DNA from: Arcuatula senhousia
Taxonomy: Eukaryota > Mollusca > Bivalvia > Mytilida > Mytilidae
Assembly (NCBI GenBank): GCA_963971305.1
Contig: OZ020308.1
Coordinates: 34,315,275 to 34,379,274 of the forward strand
Length of the DNA stretch: 64,000 bases
Direction: 5' to 3'
Shown: positions 24,085 through 35,420 of the stretch, one piece after another
Layout of the letters: each line of letters starts with the position of its first letter
Numbering within the stretch: the stretch's first letter is position 1
Translations under genes and position numbers: made by a program
The notes under the pieces: model-generated
Databases searched by the model: none
Told to the model about the DNA's origin: nothing
What the model saw: the letters and a program-made list of their open reading frames with translations, nothing else

Positions 24085-24660
24085 ACCAGGGTTGCGAATA
24101 AGCCCACAGTAGAACCTAGCTTGTCTTGAGAGGCGACTGGGGGTCTATGGTTAGTTAGTTAGTTATTGCTTTACTCACAAGCAGCACGATCTCCGCTATA
24201 TCCGGGAGATGAACATGAAAGTGGTGATACAATGAACATGAAATGATGATAAATTGGAGGAAATGGGGACACAAGGCAAATCGGGTAGGAGAGTTTTTAC
24301 TGCCACTGGAAAAAGGAGTGATGGGTATGGACGGGAAATTTAGCCTCCTGCATGGGGATCCTACGGGTCCTACTCTTACCGAGACCTGCAGCAGGGTTCT
24401 TTAACGTGCGAGGAACGTGACATTTTTCCCAACACGGTGCACCACTATGGTTTGCGGTCAGGTTTTCTGCATTATCGCCTGACGACCCCGCATCACTCGA
24501 TGTCAGGGCTGCCCCATTCAACCCATGGGGCACACATCCCAGTCGCTTTGTGGGCAAAGCGGCCTGACCCGATGTCATGTTTCTGAGCGCTCTTTAGTGG
24601 ACTTTTACCGACAAGCTTAGCGCTGCTTTGGGCCTATTCGCCACCCGGAACCCGCATGGG
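24085..24660 (+). repeat. Interspersed repeat A copy, forward
   Basis: Contains AAACATGAAATGATGATAAA-type spacer, a CGGGTCCTACTCTTACCGAG block, GACAAGCTTAGCGCTGC and a CGCCACCCGGAACCCGCATGG tail, closely matching the reverse copy at 14238-14835. A short tail-like fragment of another copy precedes it (24085-24150). Confidence 0.85.
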
Positions 24661-25068
24661 TGGGGGGTCTATGGAGTCTAATTTCTGGTTAGTATTTATC
24701 CCATAGGGCGACCAAGTGTAACTGTGTAGCCTTATTGGCTGAATTTGAGGCCCTCGTCCACGGGAATCGTCAGGTCTATAAAACGGAAAGCCATAGTGTG
24801 CCAATGTGTGTGGAGAGTGCCACGCTTCATGCAGGTAAAAGACTATTTGTGGACCGTTCAGTAGTGCACTAGATAGTGCAATTTTCTGCCCACCATTTTC
24901 TCCAATTTACCAGTCTTTAAAATTTATCGTTTCTTTGATTCCCAGACAACCCTTGTGTTTTTCACCAACATTTCATCTTCATTGTATCTTCCTCCTTATG
25001 GTTATTGCCTTTATATAACCTATATATAGTGTTGCAAGGGCCTGAAACACCTACTCTCTCACTCACTC
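24661..25068 (-). repeat. Interspersed repeat A copy, reverse
   Basis: The first-subfamily core in reverse orientation ending in CTACTCTCTCACTCACTCG. Together with the previous copy it forms a tail-to-tail inverted pair of about 1 kb. Confidence 0.75.
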
Positions 25069-25235
25069 GAACGGGGACCAGAAAGTCCGTGGGAGTATTG
25101 TTGCTGTTGTTGCCGTTGTCCTCCTCCCATTTGCATTTGCTGATTAAACATATTGTTTTGTCTCCTTCTAGGATTTGGTTGATATTGGTTACCGCCATTG
25201 TATCCCATTCCTCCTTGGTGAGTAAGCATAAACAT
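25059..25235 (-). CDS. Possible Gln/Gly-rich coding exon or gene fragment
   Basis: Reverse strand, 58 codons from an ATG at 25235 to a TGA at 25059. It reads MGYNGGNQYQPNPRRRQNNM, then a QMQMGGGQRQQQQQ run, then YSHGLSGPR. The composition (Gly, Asn, Gln, Arg) is like low-complexity RNA-binding protein tails and unlike the shadow frames nearby. The stop lies inside the CTCACTCACT end of a repeat A copy, so the frame is cut by that insertion; GTGAGT there could also act as a donor. Upstream is a 167-bp tandem repeat. The parent gene is not recognised and this may be a captured exon. Confidence 0.35.
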   Translation of the reverse strand: MFMLTHQGGMGYNGGNQYQPNPRRRQNNMFNQQMQMGGGQRQQQQQYSHGLSGPRSSE

Positions 25236-25725
25236 AGCATTTTAAGCGCTTGCATCATATTCGGTTGGTTTTATCTTTGCCTTTTTATGCTTCGTATTCT
25301 AATGCAAAATCTTTCGCTGCATTTTTTCAACTCAAAGCTTTACCTTGCACCGAATGCTCATCGACGCCATTACTTCCTTTTTTAATATTAAGCATAAACA
25401 TAGCAATTTAAGCGCTTGCATCATATTCGGTTGGTTTTATCTTTGCTTTTTTATGCTTCGTATTCTAATGCAAAATCTTTCGCTGCATTTTTTTCAACTC
25501 AAAGCTTGACCTTGCACCGAATGCTCATCGACGCCATTACTTCCTTTTTTTAATATTAAGCATAAACATAGCAATTTAAGCGCTTGCATCATATTCGGTT
25601 GGTTTTATCTTTGCTTTTTTATGCTTCGTATTCTAATGCAAAATCTTTCGCTGCATTTTTTCAACTCAAAGCTTCACCTTGCACCGAATGCTAATCGACG
25701 CCATTACTTCCTTTTTTAATATCAT
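25224..25725. repeat. Three-copy ~167-bp tandem repeat
   Basis: AAGCATAAACATAGCA recurs at 25224, 25390 and 25558, each followed by TTTAAGCGCTTGCATCATAT and CTTGCACCGAATGCT. Copies are nearly identical. The first begins inside the Gln/Gly-rich frame above. Confidence 0.92.
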
Positions 25726-25994
25726 TTCTCCTTTCCCTCCTTTCATTATCTGTTCGTTTCCCATCATGTCTTTTCAATTTTCCATCTTCCCATTATGTGG
25801 GTTTATCACCTACCTTCGATTATCCCGTTCAAATCTCCTCCCCTCATATATATTGTGCATAAGCATTGGGGACTGACTGGTCAGACCGAGGTCCATGTTA
25901 CCTTGAGAATCGCACTCTTCTTCCCGTAGATTTCACTTTCCTTCGGCACCTTAAGCGCCGCCACTACCTTGCAACTGACAAAACATGATGTCAG

Positions 25995-26509
25995 AAAGAC
26001 AAATCTCAACTTCATCTAAAAGAAATGAAAGTAACAAATGCATCAATGGCAAAAATTAACGTTTTACGTTCAACAAAATCTACTGTAGGTGAATGAAATT
26101 CATGAAAAAGCGACATTCAAGACTTTGAAAATCGTATAGGGGTGTTGTATAAAGATATTCTGAAAGACATTGAAAAGGCAAAGAAAGAAATAAGATTTAT
26201 TCAAATGCTTAACTCGTCATTTTTGGAACCACTCAATAAATGGGAAATTGAAAAAAAAATGATGTAGAAAATATGAAGACAGATTCCGACATTCCCAAAT
26301 CGATTAACGCGATAGAGGGGATGAAAAAAGCACAAATTATCGTCTATGATGGAATGAGAACAATTATTAACTCTGTCTTGGTGAAAAACGACAAAGTCAA
26401 GGAATTACTGAACTTGAGGGGGAGTGTTGTACATATGGATAAGGACTTTAACAACAGATATAAGATAGGATTTAAGAAAGAGGCCCCGGGACGGTGTGTT
26501 ATTCAGTAA
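25995..26509 (+). pseudogene. Degraded coiled-coil protein fragment with a CaaX-like end
   Basis: One reading frame gives KSQLHLKEMKVTNASMAKIN, two TGA stops near 26092 and 26101, then SDIQDFENRIGVLYKDILKD and EKAKKEIRFIQMLNSSFLEP. At an A9 run near 26250-26258 the frame slips by one base and continues as NDVENMKTDSDIPKS to the end GRCVIQ-stop. CVIQ fits a prenylation CaaX box (inference). Charged heptad-like stretches suggest a coiled coil. The two TGAs could be decayed CGA codons. I do not recognise the family. It looks like the broken last part of a gene or a processed copy. Confidence 0.45.
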
Positions 26510-27010
26510 AATGTAGAACACGTGTATAGATACATTTTGTTTAAATTTCAAAACCTGTAGTTTTACATGTACACACTTATAACATTTAAAAGATTTTGGT
26601 CCATGTTGTTTAATGTTCATTGTAATAATATTGCGTGTATTAATCAACGTTTGTTTGGCAAGACACAGAAAAAGAAAGGTACTTTAGAAAAAGGAAACAG
26701 TCAGTATATACATTGTATATTCTATTAATGTACTGTCTAGTATGTTAACTAGTTAAAATAAAGGACAAAGCCAGCTTCTCTATCATCACCTCTGCTTACT
26801 TTGAGTAGTTCCCGAGAGATGAACAATATTTACCCAGCACGTAATTTTTATCTTTTTGTCTTTTTGTCTTTTCGTCTCAGGTTTTTTCTTGTTGAATCGA
26901 ACTTTTATCGAATTGATTTTTACAACAACTATGTTATTTTGTGTTTTGTTTAGGATTTATGAATAGGAGAAAGGTTGGACCTTAAAATCTAGTTTAACCG
27001 CGCCACATTT
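26510..27010. other. Spacer, nothing recognised
   Basis: AT-rich sequence after the CaaX fragment, with no conserved frame or clear repeat. Confidence 0.4.
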
Positions 27011-27200
27011 TTTTTATCCTGGATTGGGAAACAAGCTAAATGCTTAGGCGAATCCCTTTCCAACTAGCAGTTTGCAAGTGTGGCCTTTGTAGCAACCCCC
27101 ATTGAGCTTACTCTTATCGAACTCCACAAAGGGTTCTTTAACGTGCACGTGGTTCAATATTGCTCTCCACATACACAGGACAGACTTTTTTGTCCCTTTT
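27011..27200 (+). repeat. Interspersed repeat F copy 2
   Basis: TTATCCTGGATTGGGAAACA, CTAGCAGTTTGCAAGTGTGG and GGGTTCTTTAACGTGCACG, matching 17591-17800. Confidence 0.75.
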
Positions 27201-27587
27201 TGTCCCGTTTATGCATGTTATTATGGCACAATTGCGTTACTTTGAAGCAGCGCAAATTCGATAATATCAGGGAGATGAACATATGTAAAGATAATGACGA
27301 TAATGAGATGTAGAATACATGTAAGTGTACGCCAACGTGAGTCGGTCTAAGTTAAATGTACACGTCTGTTAAACACAACGCTGCATAACAAAGTTTAATT
27401 GATTATAATGAAACTTTTACACACAATTTGTTATTCACGACATTATGTAGATATAAGCACCTTTTATTTAAAAAAAAATGATCCGATTAATATTTTTTTG
27501 ACGGAGGGTATTTATTTGTGAGCTGCGACTCGCATTCTTTAATTTAAGGGAAATTTTCTACTTTTGACCATTTCAAGTCAAAAATTA

Positions 27588-29040
27588 ACTAAGTCGGTAA
27601 ACAGGAAGTAGATGAGGGACAGACCTGAAATCGAATCCCACGTTATGGGACCCCACCCTGATGCTGTATACCAAATATCAAGTGACTGTGATAAGTAGTT
27701 GCTGAGAAAGATGTACCAATGAACATTCCAAAGTCAAAAATCTTTAAGACAAAGACAAACCGAATCAACAGAGACGAGAATAACATGAGGAAACAGACAC
27801 ACAAAACATACAAAAATTTCTGAACAGCATACAGCAACGCAAACATGAAAAGTAGCAAGGGTGAACTTCGGTGCCCCGGGAGGGTAATCAGTTCTTGGGT
27901 TTTTTTTATACATGTATCTACCATTTGGCTATAGCGTTACTGATGAATCTTTATTTGACAAAATCACCACCTTCACTCGGCTAACTGAGAACTCAGTCTG
28001 TTGGTTTTATTTAACATGAAGGCTATATGGGAAATGGGTCTGTTGGAGAGTCGGCTAAAGTCTGTTGGTCAAGTTCTATCGAGAAAAACATAGCAAGGTC
28101 ATTTTATTTTACTAAATATTTCTTTTTTACTTTCTTTGATAAAAACAATTTATGGTGAGCAAAACAATATTGAATACTGAACGTATTCATAAACAGTGTT
28201 TTCTGTAGCTTATATTGGTAAGCTACAAAATGGAAAGGTGTGGTACTCACTGAGATATTACTACCAATTTTGTCATTCAAAAATGTAAACATTACAGCGT
28301 TTTGCTAGAAAGCCTTACGAAAAAAAACGCAACTATAATTGTATATCATTTATGTTTGACATGTAACTGTACGTATAAGAAAACAAAAACGACAGACATA
28401 CGTTTTAGTGGCATTTATTATGTTTTTGCCTTAAATTGGGTATGTTAGTGGTTCGGCTATAATGAACTCGGTCTGTTGGTCGGTCTGTTGAGAGTAAATA
28501 AATCAACTGATATCCATAATTTGATTGAAATGCTACGGATGAAAGGTTACTCCTTGAAATATTGATATATATAGCATATCGAAATTAACCGTTTATACCC
28601 GCATTTGGTATTTGTAATCATAGTATATTTGTGCCATATAACACTTTTTTGGCCGGACTTCACGGAGTGAAAAATCTGGGAAATAAAAGGTGAATGTCGG
28701 GCTGGCGGCCGGGCGGGAGGTGAGGACGGGGAAAAAAATTTTCGTAACAGTTTTCTCAGCAACTACTTATCACAGCCACTTGATATTTGGTATACAGCAT
28801 CAGGGTGGGGTCCCATAACGTGGGATTTGATTTCAGGTCTGTCCCTCATCTTCTTCCTGTTTACCGACTTAGTTAATTTTTGACATTAATGGTCAAAAGT
28901 AGAAAATTTTCGTAACAGTTTTCTCAGCAACTACTAATCACAGCCATTTGATATTCGGAATACAGCATCAAGATGGGGTCCCATAACGTGGGTCTGTCGA
29001 TTTCAGGTCTGTCGCTTGTCTATACTTCCTGTTTAACGAA
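27588..29040. repeat. Inverted and direct copies of a ~125-bp repeat C module
   Basis: 27588-27712 (reverse) and 28750-28876 (forward) are near-perfect inverted copies sharing CATAACGTGGGAT and CCAAATATCAAGTG-type blocks. A third forward copy at 28911-29040 repeats TTTTCTCAGCAACTACTAAT. The left end of the larger inverted-repeat structure (27970) lies between the inverted pair. Confidence 0.85.
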
Positions 29041-29694
29041 ATCCGGCCATTTCTGTCTTTGATCCATTTTTACAGATATAAATAATCTTTCACAGTGACG
29101 ATAAAGCGTATATATTCGTATGATGATTGTTTAGTCACCGAAAAGACGTAAAATTAATATAAATAGAGTTATAACAAGCTTATCAGTTTATTTGATCAAG
29201 CTTTCCATCATTAATCTTTTAAGTATGAACCGAAAAAGAATGAATCATTCCAACAGAAAGTATGGAAAAAAAATAAAGAAAGAAAACAATCAAAGATGAA
29301 GACGTTTAACAAGAGACGCTTATCCATAGAGTACTGAAAAATTCAAACACTAGACATAAGTTTTAGAAGGAGATATATATATATAAAAAAAAAACATTAT
29401 AACTAATTATAAACTATTCCAACTGATTTTGTAATGCAAACATGGTCAAAAACCATTCTAACATCCAAAATATAATGTATTATATGTCAGTTGTTTTGAA
29501 GCATACATGATACGTGTATTAAACAAATGAATTTTAACAGTCTGTTAACACCTGGGTGTTTGTACGGCCTGATTATTCCCATTATGATAATCTATGATCG
29601 AACCCTTGAATCAGATTTGTTCTAATTTAGTAAAAAGTACTAATTTAAAAACGACAATTTTTAAGCCATGTTATTAAAAACTTATAATTATACC
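29041..29694. other. Spacer within the composite, nothing recognised
   Basis: Very AT-rich, with no conserved frame. A short AT dinucleotide run is present near 29370-29386. Confidence 0.4.
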
Positions 29695-30270
29695 CTTATT
29701 TCAAAGAAGAGGGGTATACTGTTTTACCTTTGTCCATTTGTCCGTCCGTTCGTTCGTACGTTACATAATTTCAGTCGCAGTTTTTCAAGCAACTACATAA
29801 GGTAGAGAGGTCTGATATTTTGTATGCTGCTTTGTATTAAAGTGCCATATGGTGTATTTGAATTTTATGCTCCTGGGTCATCTAATTCCTATTAACCGAA
29901 CACTTCGTTTTTTCACATATTGTACATACATGCAAAATTTTCTTCACAGTTTTCTCAGCACTTCATGACATAGAGGTTGGGGTATTATATCTTGTATACA
30001 GCTTTATCCTATAGTACCATATGGTGTATACCGATTTTATGCTTCTATGTTTCTATTTCCTGTTTACCGAATACTTAGGTTTTAAAAAATAATCGACATA
30101 CACGCAAAATCTCGGTCACTATTTTCTCATCAACTACATGACATAGAGTTCTGATAGTTTTATACATTTTCATCTTATACATGTTATAGCATCATAAGGT
30201 GTAAACCGACTTTATCCTCTTAGATCATCTACTTCCCTTTTACCAAAACTCAGGTTTTAATGCAAAGCAG
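29695..30270 (+). repeat. Interspersed repeat C, longer form
   Basis: Starts GAAGAGGGGTATACTG, then TTGTCCGTCCGTTCG, followed by about three ~170-bp subrepeats each holding CTACTTCCTGTTTACCGA-like and CATATGGTGTATA-like blocks. A related copy is at 40722-41160. Confidence 0.75.
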
Positions 30271-30789
30271 AATTTTGGGAGCTCGTTAATCAGGATAATG
30301 TCACAGATTTTCATTAAAATAAAAAATGTACATTTCACATTTCTAAAATACATATTTTTATCACGATGTATGAAAACAAGACAAAAATAAATAAATTATC
30401 TGTTTATATTTTTTATCCGTTTTGCAAACAAATTCCTAACAAAAAATATTTTTTTCTTTGCATTCTCTAAATAGTCAAACAAATGGTATTTTCACTATTT
30501 TCTGGCCAAAGCAAATGGCAACTGTCAAAAATAAAACCAAGACACGTTGAAATTCCTTTAAAAAGGCGTAAAAATTAAATACATGTACATATATATTGTA
30601 CATAATTACAAAATGTCAAACCCCGAAATTAGAGATAATTTCACACGTGAATTAATACAATATAAAATTTAAATCCTAAAAGTTTCAAAAATTTAAAATA
30701 TACATCGCTTGCAATCATTATGTCTCGGCTAATAAACTCTCAACAGACTTAAATTTAATTGACCAACTCACCAACAACCCAATAGAAAA

Positions 30790-31465
30790 TTATGAAATGT
30801 GGAATAAGTGTACGCGACACAACCCACAATTAAACGGCAATTTAGAAAAACCACAACGGACAACCGCCAACAGCCTACAACGAGGCCATTTGGCACTGCT
30901 CGCGGTTCTGCAATTGGCCCATGGTCTAAATAAAATGCATATCATTCAAATCCAGCCCTGAAATAGTCACAGATAGACCCCCTTCTTAAACAAGGAACAG
31001 AAAACATAAAAAAGACAAGTACAAACGAAAGCTTTGTCAAAGATTCCTGGCTTAGGACAGGCACATGTAATATGTGGCGGGGTTAAACTAGTTTTTGGGC
31101 CCAACCTTCCCCCTATGAATATTCCAAGACAAAGCACAAAAACTAAACACACAATAAAAATCAAATCGATCAAAGTCCAATTCCACTAGAGAGAACCTAA
31201 GACAAAAACAAGAACAAACAAAAGGACGGTAAAGGAACTCTCTATAGAACACTCGCTGTTACTGACAGCTAGCTGAGAATCATCAATCGACTGATGTAAA
31301 AAAATCAAACGTATCGACTTTAAATCCGACACAACACTTCAAACAATAATGAGTTAGTGAAGTGTCATCACACAAAACCGACACGCTTGATCGCTAAAAT
31401 GCTTAAAAATGACAATAGTAAAAACTTTTATGGAAGTTTTAAAGCAAGTATCAAGTTATCAATAT
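30790..31465 (+). repeat. Interspersed repeat D copy 2
   Basis: GAAATGTGGAATAAGTGTACG to GCAAGTATCAAGTTATCAAT, collinear with 13555-14235, including GTGGCGGGGTTAAACTAGTT. Confidence 0.8.
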
Positions 31466-31572
31466 TTCTGCCAAAAAACACTAAATTCAAAGATTTAACC
31501 AAGATATTCAATTCATATCCTTTCCGTAATAAATTTTGAAGCCAGGCAATTTTTCATTTCTAATGGATTGCT

Positions 31573-32592
31573 TTAACATTTGTGAGCTTTATAAAAAACA
31601 TTACCATTAAATTCAGGATGTGATATTCCTTTCACTATAAGAAAAAGACGTGTACAATTTAATTTTTCAATAAGAGATCGATACTTGTGGAAGAATTTAG
31701 AAAAAGATTTTACTAATTTGTTGTATCGATAACCTTGTTTTAATAATTTTTCAGTAATAAAACTGTTTTTATTATTAAAATCAGAAACACCACTGCAGAT
31801 CCGAGCATATCTTACTAACTGTGAAATGTAAACCCCGTAAGACGGCGCTAGTGGAACATCTCCTTCAAGAAAAGGGAAATTTATAATAGGGAAGGTAAAG
31901 TCGTCAAGTTTATCATCATATACTTTGGTTTGTAATTTTCCGTCAATAATACTTAAATCTAAATCTAGAAAAGGACATCTATCACAGGTGACGTTAGATT
32001 TGTTCAAGGTTAATTCAGAAGGATAGATATCTGTAATAAAATTAGAAAATGAAGGATTGTTGAGTGCAAGAATGTCATCTAAATATCTAAAAGTATAATT
32101 GAAAGTTTCGATTAGGTTCTGTTTGTTGGGGTCTTTTTGTAATTTAGCCATAAATTGTGATTCATAACAGTACAGGAAAAGGTCGGCTATAAGTGGCGCA
32201 CAATTAGTACCCATAGGAATACCAATAATTTGGCGATTTTGTTTACCAAAACGTATGTAAATATTATCTAACAAATAATTTAGAGCAGTAATAGTTTCTG
32301 CATCAGTCCACTTAATGTAACCTTTTTGAGTCTCGTTACTAAAAAATGATTTACTAAATGATTTTGAAACTCTAGAACAGATATAATCACTTTTAGATTT
32401 GTCAAAACACCATTTAACCAAATATTCAAATTTCTTTTTAATCAGATTATGTGGAAGGTTAGTATATAAAGTAGAAAAATCGTAACTATCAACGGTATGA
32501 AAAGTATTTTCAAATGCACGAAGCTTGTCCAAAACATCAAGAGAATTTTTTACGCTCCAAAAATAATTAATTCCACAATTCCAAGCCAGCAC
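31573..32592 (-). pseudogene. Penelope-like element reverse transcriptase, 5'-truncated
   Basis: An open frame of about 339 codons without an ATG at its start (first codon is GTG). Motifs in order: INYFWSVKNS, YDFSTLYTNLPHNLI, IGIPMGTNCAPLIADLFLYC, catalytic FRYLDDILA (YLDD at 32074-32085), CPFLDLDLSI, FPFLEGDVPLAPSYGVYIS and LLKQGYRYNKL. This order is what I know from Penelope-like reverse transcriptases of marine invertebrates. The catalytic aspartates are intact. The N-terminal part is missing (an in-frame stop lies just upstream) and no GIY-YIG endonuclease follows before the stop at 31573, so the element is probably immobile. It lies inside the inverted-repeat composite. Confidence 0.8.
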
Positions 32593-33079
32593 TTTTTTTA
32601 AGGAAAAACACTCATTATCTTATAACATTTAACATGGAATCACTTTTTGTTGTTTGAATGTTTTATTTCTTAACTGAAGAAAACCTTTTCGCATTGATGT
32701 TTATATTTAAAAAGTGTCAAAATCTTGCTTATTTGTTAAAAAAAAATCATTCATAGTTGCCAAATTTGAGCATTCCGACGTCTCGCCTTTTCGTTTAATC
32801 CAAAACTGGTAAGACAAATTGACTCTGTTGCAAGTTGAAAATGTTCTCAAATGAATATCATTTTGGTTGAAAGATTTTGTTTTTTTACAATAAATTGACA
32901 TTTTGCCAAAAAATATCTTTTTCACAAAATTTCAAGACCATCCATTGGATTCTACTCTCAACAGACCTATAGCCGACTCTCCAACAGACCCATTTCCCAT
33001 ATAGCCGCCATGTTAAATAAAACCAACAGACCGAGTTCTCAGTTAGCCGAGTGAAGGAAGTAAAAAAGCACATGAATTA

Positions 33080-34190
33080 GATACAATTTATGGTAGTACT
33101 CCACAATTAGGATTTTTAAACAGTATTGTTTTCGTAGGTGGCCCCTGTGAACTTTTTTGTTAAATGAAAATATTGTTTCATTTTGGTCTTAAAATAAGAA
33201 CAATAAAAAATCTGGACCCGTTATATAAAAATTACGATCCACGGTTATAGTTTAAAAGAATAATTTCGAAAAAAATCAATCCAAATGCTCATAAAGCGTC
33301 GATTCCGGCTGGGCATGGTCACAAGCGGATTGGCTTAAATTTAAATGTGTTATTTTTAGATTTTTGAACAATTTTAGCGGAAAAAAGAGCCGAAGTCGGA
33401 TAGGTTTATTTGGCCTTAAAAGAAAGGACTGTTCTCGGGCTTTCATTTCATACATGTTACGTTTCACCTGAACCGAACGCTCGATTACAGGCAACGTTCA
33501 AAAACAGGACAAAACCCCGATTTTTGCGCATTTTTGTCCCCAAATTTTTGACATATGTTAAGAGTTGCTAGGGGCAACGAGTACAACAAAGAAAACAAAT
33601 ACGGCACTAAACACGACTTAACGTGCCCCGAGTTTGGAACAGCACCTAGTTTGAAGTGCAAATGGCAGTTTAAGCGATTGCAAGAACCCGGGACAAAATA
33701 GTCAACGACAAGCACATGCAAAAATAAGCAAAATAAATTAATTGTGGACTACTACCTAAAGTTTATTGCCAGCTACTTATTGATTTTTTTTATCGCTTGA
33801 CAGAGAACAGTATTGAACAAGATACAAAAAATGCTTTTATTCCGTTCTATTCTTTACTAATGTGTTAAACATCAGAATTGTCTTTGAAAGAAACAAAGAG
33901 GTTTCACAAATCGTAAATGATCATATACACCCGGGTCCAAACACACTCGAACTATAAGTTACAATAAAAGACACGCAACATAAATCTTAGCAACAAAGAC
34001 TTCAAACAATAGGGACACTCTTTTGTAATTTTCAATATCTGGAACAGTATAGCAAATAGATAAAATGTACATCAGTCGGCCATAACAATACCAAATTTGT
34101 ATGAAAGCTAGTCGGCTATTGCTTTGACGTCCTGTTCTTTTGTTCAGAGAAGCTGGGGTCGTTAGAATCTCGACCTATATATAGCAGTGA
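33080..34190. other. Spacer, nothing recognised
   Basis: Two reverse-strand frames (33276-33494, 33485-33721) overlap but have no recognisable domain or splice context. No clear repeat. Confidence 0.4.
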
Positions 34191-34196
34191 CGGGTC

Positions 34197-34316
34197 CTAA
34201 TTATTGGTCGTTGATAATTCTTTTAACTGGTCTTCTGTAAATTCATCTGCCTGCGGGTGTCTAACTAAAAGTTGCTGGTGCATGGTTTTGTTTTCGACGT
34301 CGGAAGATGGTATAAC
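34197..34316 (-). CDS. Possible short 3'-terminal exon
   Basis: On the - strand a TTTGATTTATAG acceptor-like site is followed by 39 sense codons and a TAG. The peptide includes MHQQLLVRHPQADEFTEDQL and KELSTTNN. It is charged and non-repetitive, unlike neighbouring shadow frames. It could be an alternative last exon of the KY-like gene upstream on the same strand (phase 0 would fit its exon 1 or exon 2 donors) or the tail of an unrecognised gene. No domain can be named. Confidence 0.35.
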   Translation of the reverse strand, partial: VIPSSDVENKTMHQQLLVRHPQADEFTEDQLKELSTTNN

Positions 34317-34587
34317 CTATAAATCAAATTTTCATTTCGAAAATATATAATCAAGATATACAAAAATAAAACGACTGAAAGCTTTAGTAAGCCCTTTATA
34401 CACATTTGCATACTATGGTTTTCCGTGTTCGAAAATTAATTTGTGTCCCTTAGCCTTATTTAACAAATATGGCGTAACAAAATAGTTTTTAAAAAAGTGC
34501 AAGGAGAAAAAATTTACAATTCGTCCGACTATTAAAAGATATCTTGCCCAAATAGATAATTATCATAGGCACGAAACGAATGAAAAA

Positions 34588-35400
34588 CATGAAAGCGACG
34601 AACAAAAGAAGAATTAATCATTAGTAAGTTTTGAAACAAAATTTGAAATGACCCAATAAATATGCTTGTGAATAAAGGTAATAACAAAACTCCGAACTTG
34701 AATGATCAATCTCATAGTCCAGAGAAAATGACAAAAACGAATCAGTCATACCGGAGAATTGGTGGATCGCAATGGTCCTGACTTGGTACAGGCATTTCAA
34801 ACGAAATGGTGGGTTAAACCAGGTTTTATGGCGCCAAACCTCCCTCTTCCATTGCGATCTTAGGATCCGGTAATGACCATAGAACACAACATAGTTGTCA
34901 GACACAATAGGGATATTGAGGTGATCATCTCAGTACAGAAGACCAGTCAAACACTAATTAAAACAATTAACTATCATATCTTTTAACTCAATTTTGAACT
35001 TTTCTACTAGTGGCTGATAACGAAGAAAGAATTTTTTAGTGATCGTATGAGACGTATTTTCTTATAGCCCTGCTCCAAAAGTCGGTCACGAAGAAATCGG
35101 TGTCTGATCAAAAAATCTGTGAAATGTGTGCAAGCTCTGGCTCTGAAAAGAACTGTTTATTGTAAACATATTTTGATATGTTCTGTCTTTTCTTTCTTAT
35201 TCGTTTTTCTTAAGAGAAACATGAAAGCGACGAACATAAGATAAATTAATCAAGTAAGTTTTGAAACAAAATTTGAAATAACCCAATAAATATGCTTGTG
35301 AAAAGGACTGTTCATTGTCAACATACTTTGATGTGTTCTGTCTTTTCTTTCTTATTCGTTTTTCTTTATTTGACAAAGTGTTGTGTGGATATTTTTTTCT
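34588..35400. repeat. Repeat H copy and local duplications
   Basis: GACTTGGTACAGGCATTTC, GGTGGGTTAAACCAGGTTTT and ACCTCCCTCTTCCATTGCGA (34770-34870) match the copy at 49860-50060. Flanking blocks ATGAAAGCGACGAACA...AATATGCTTGTGAA (34590-34680 and 35218-35303) and TGTTCTGTCTTTTCTTTCTT (35177 and 35334) are locally duplicated. Confidence 0.7.
35365..35370 (-). promoter_or_regulatory. Candidate polyadenylation signal
   Basis: AATAAA on the - strand, about 50 nt after the stop of the KY-like gene. No other evidence for cleavage. Confidence 0.4.
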
Positions 35401-35420
35401 ATTTAAAAAAGAATAAAGTG

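Larger units (their letters stand above)
27970..33057. mobile_element. 5.1-kb composite bounded by ~100-bp inverted repeats, with a Penelope-like RT
   Basis: Left arm 27970-28072 and right arm 32955-33057 are inverted copies starting CCTTCACTCGGCTAACTGAG, with only a few mismatches over about 100 bp. The shared GGTCTGTTG(A/G)GAGT motif also occurs near 28484 and, inverted, near 30738. Inside lie a Penelope-like reverse transcriptase (- strand, 31573-32592) and copies of repeats C and D. No target duplication is evident. Penelope-like elements often have complex terminal repeats, so the arms may belong to the element, or they may be two oppositely oriented insertions. Borders are visible; the nature of the unit is inferred. 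Confidence 0.65.
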
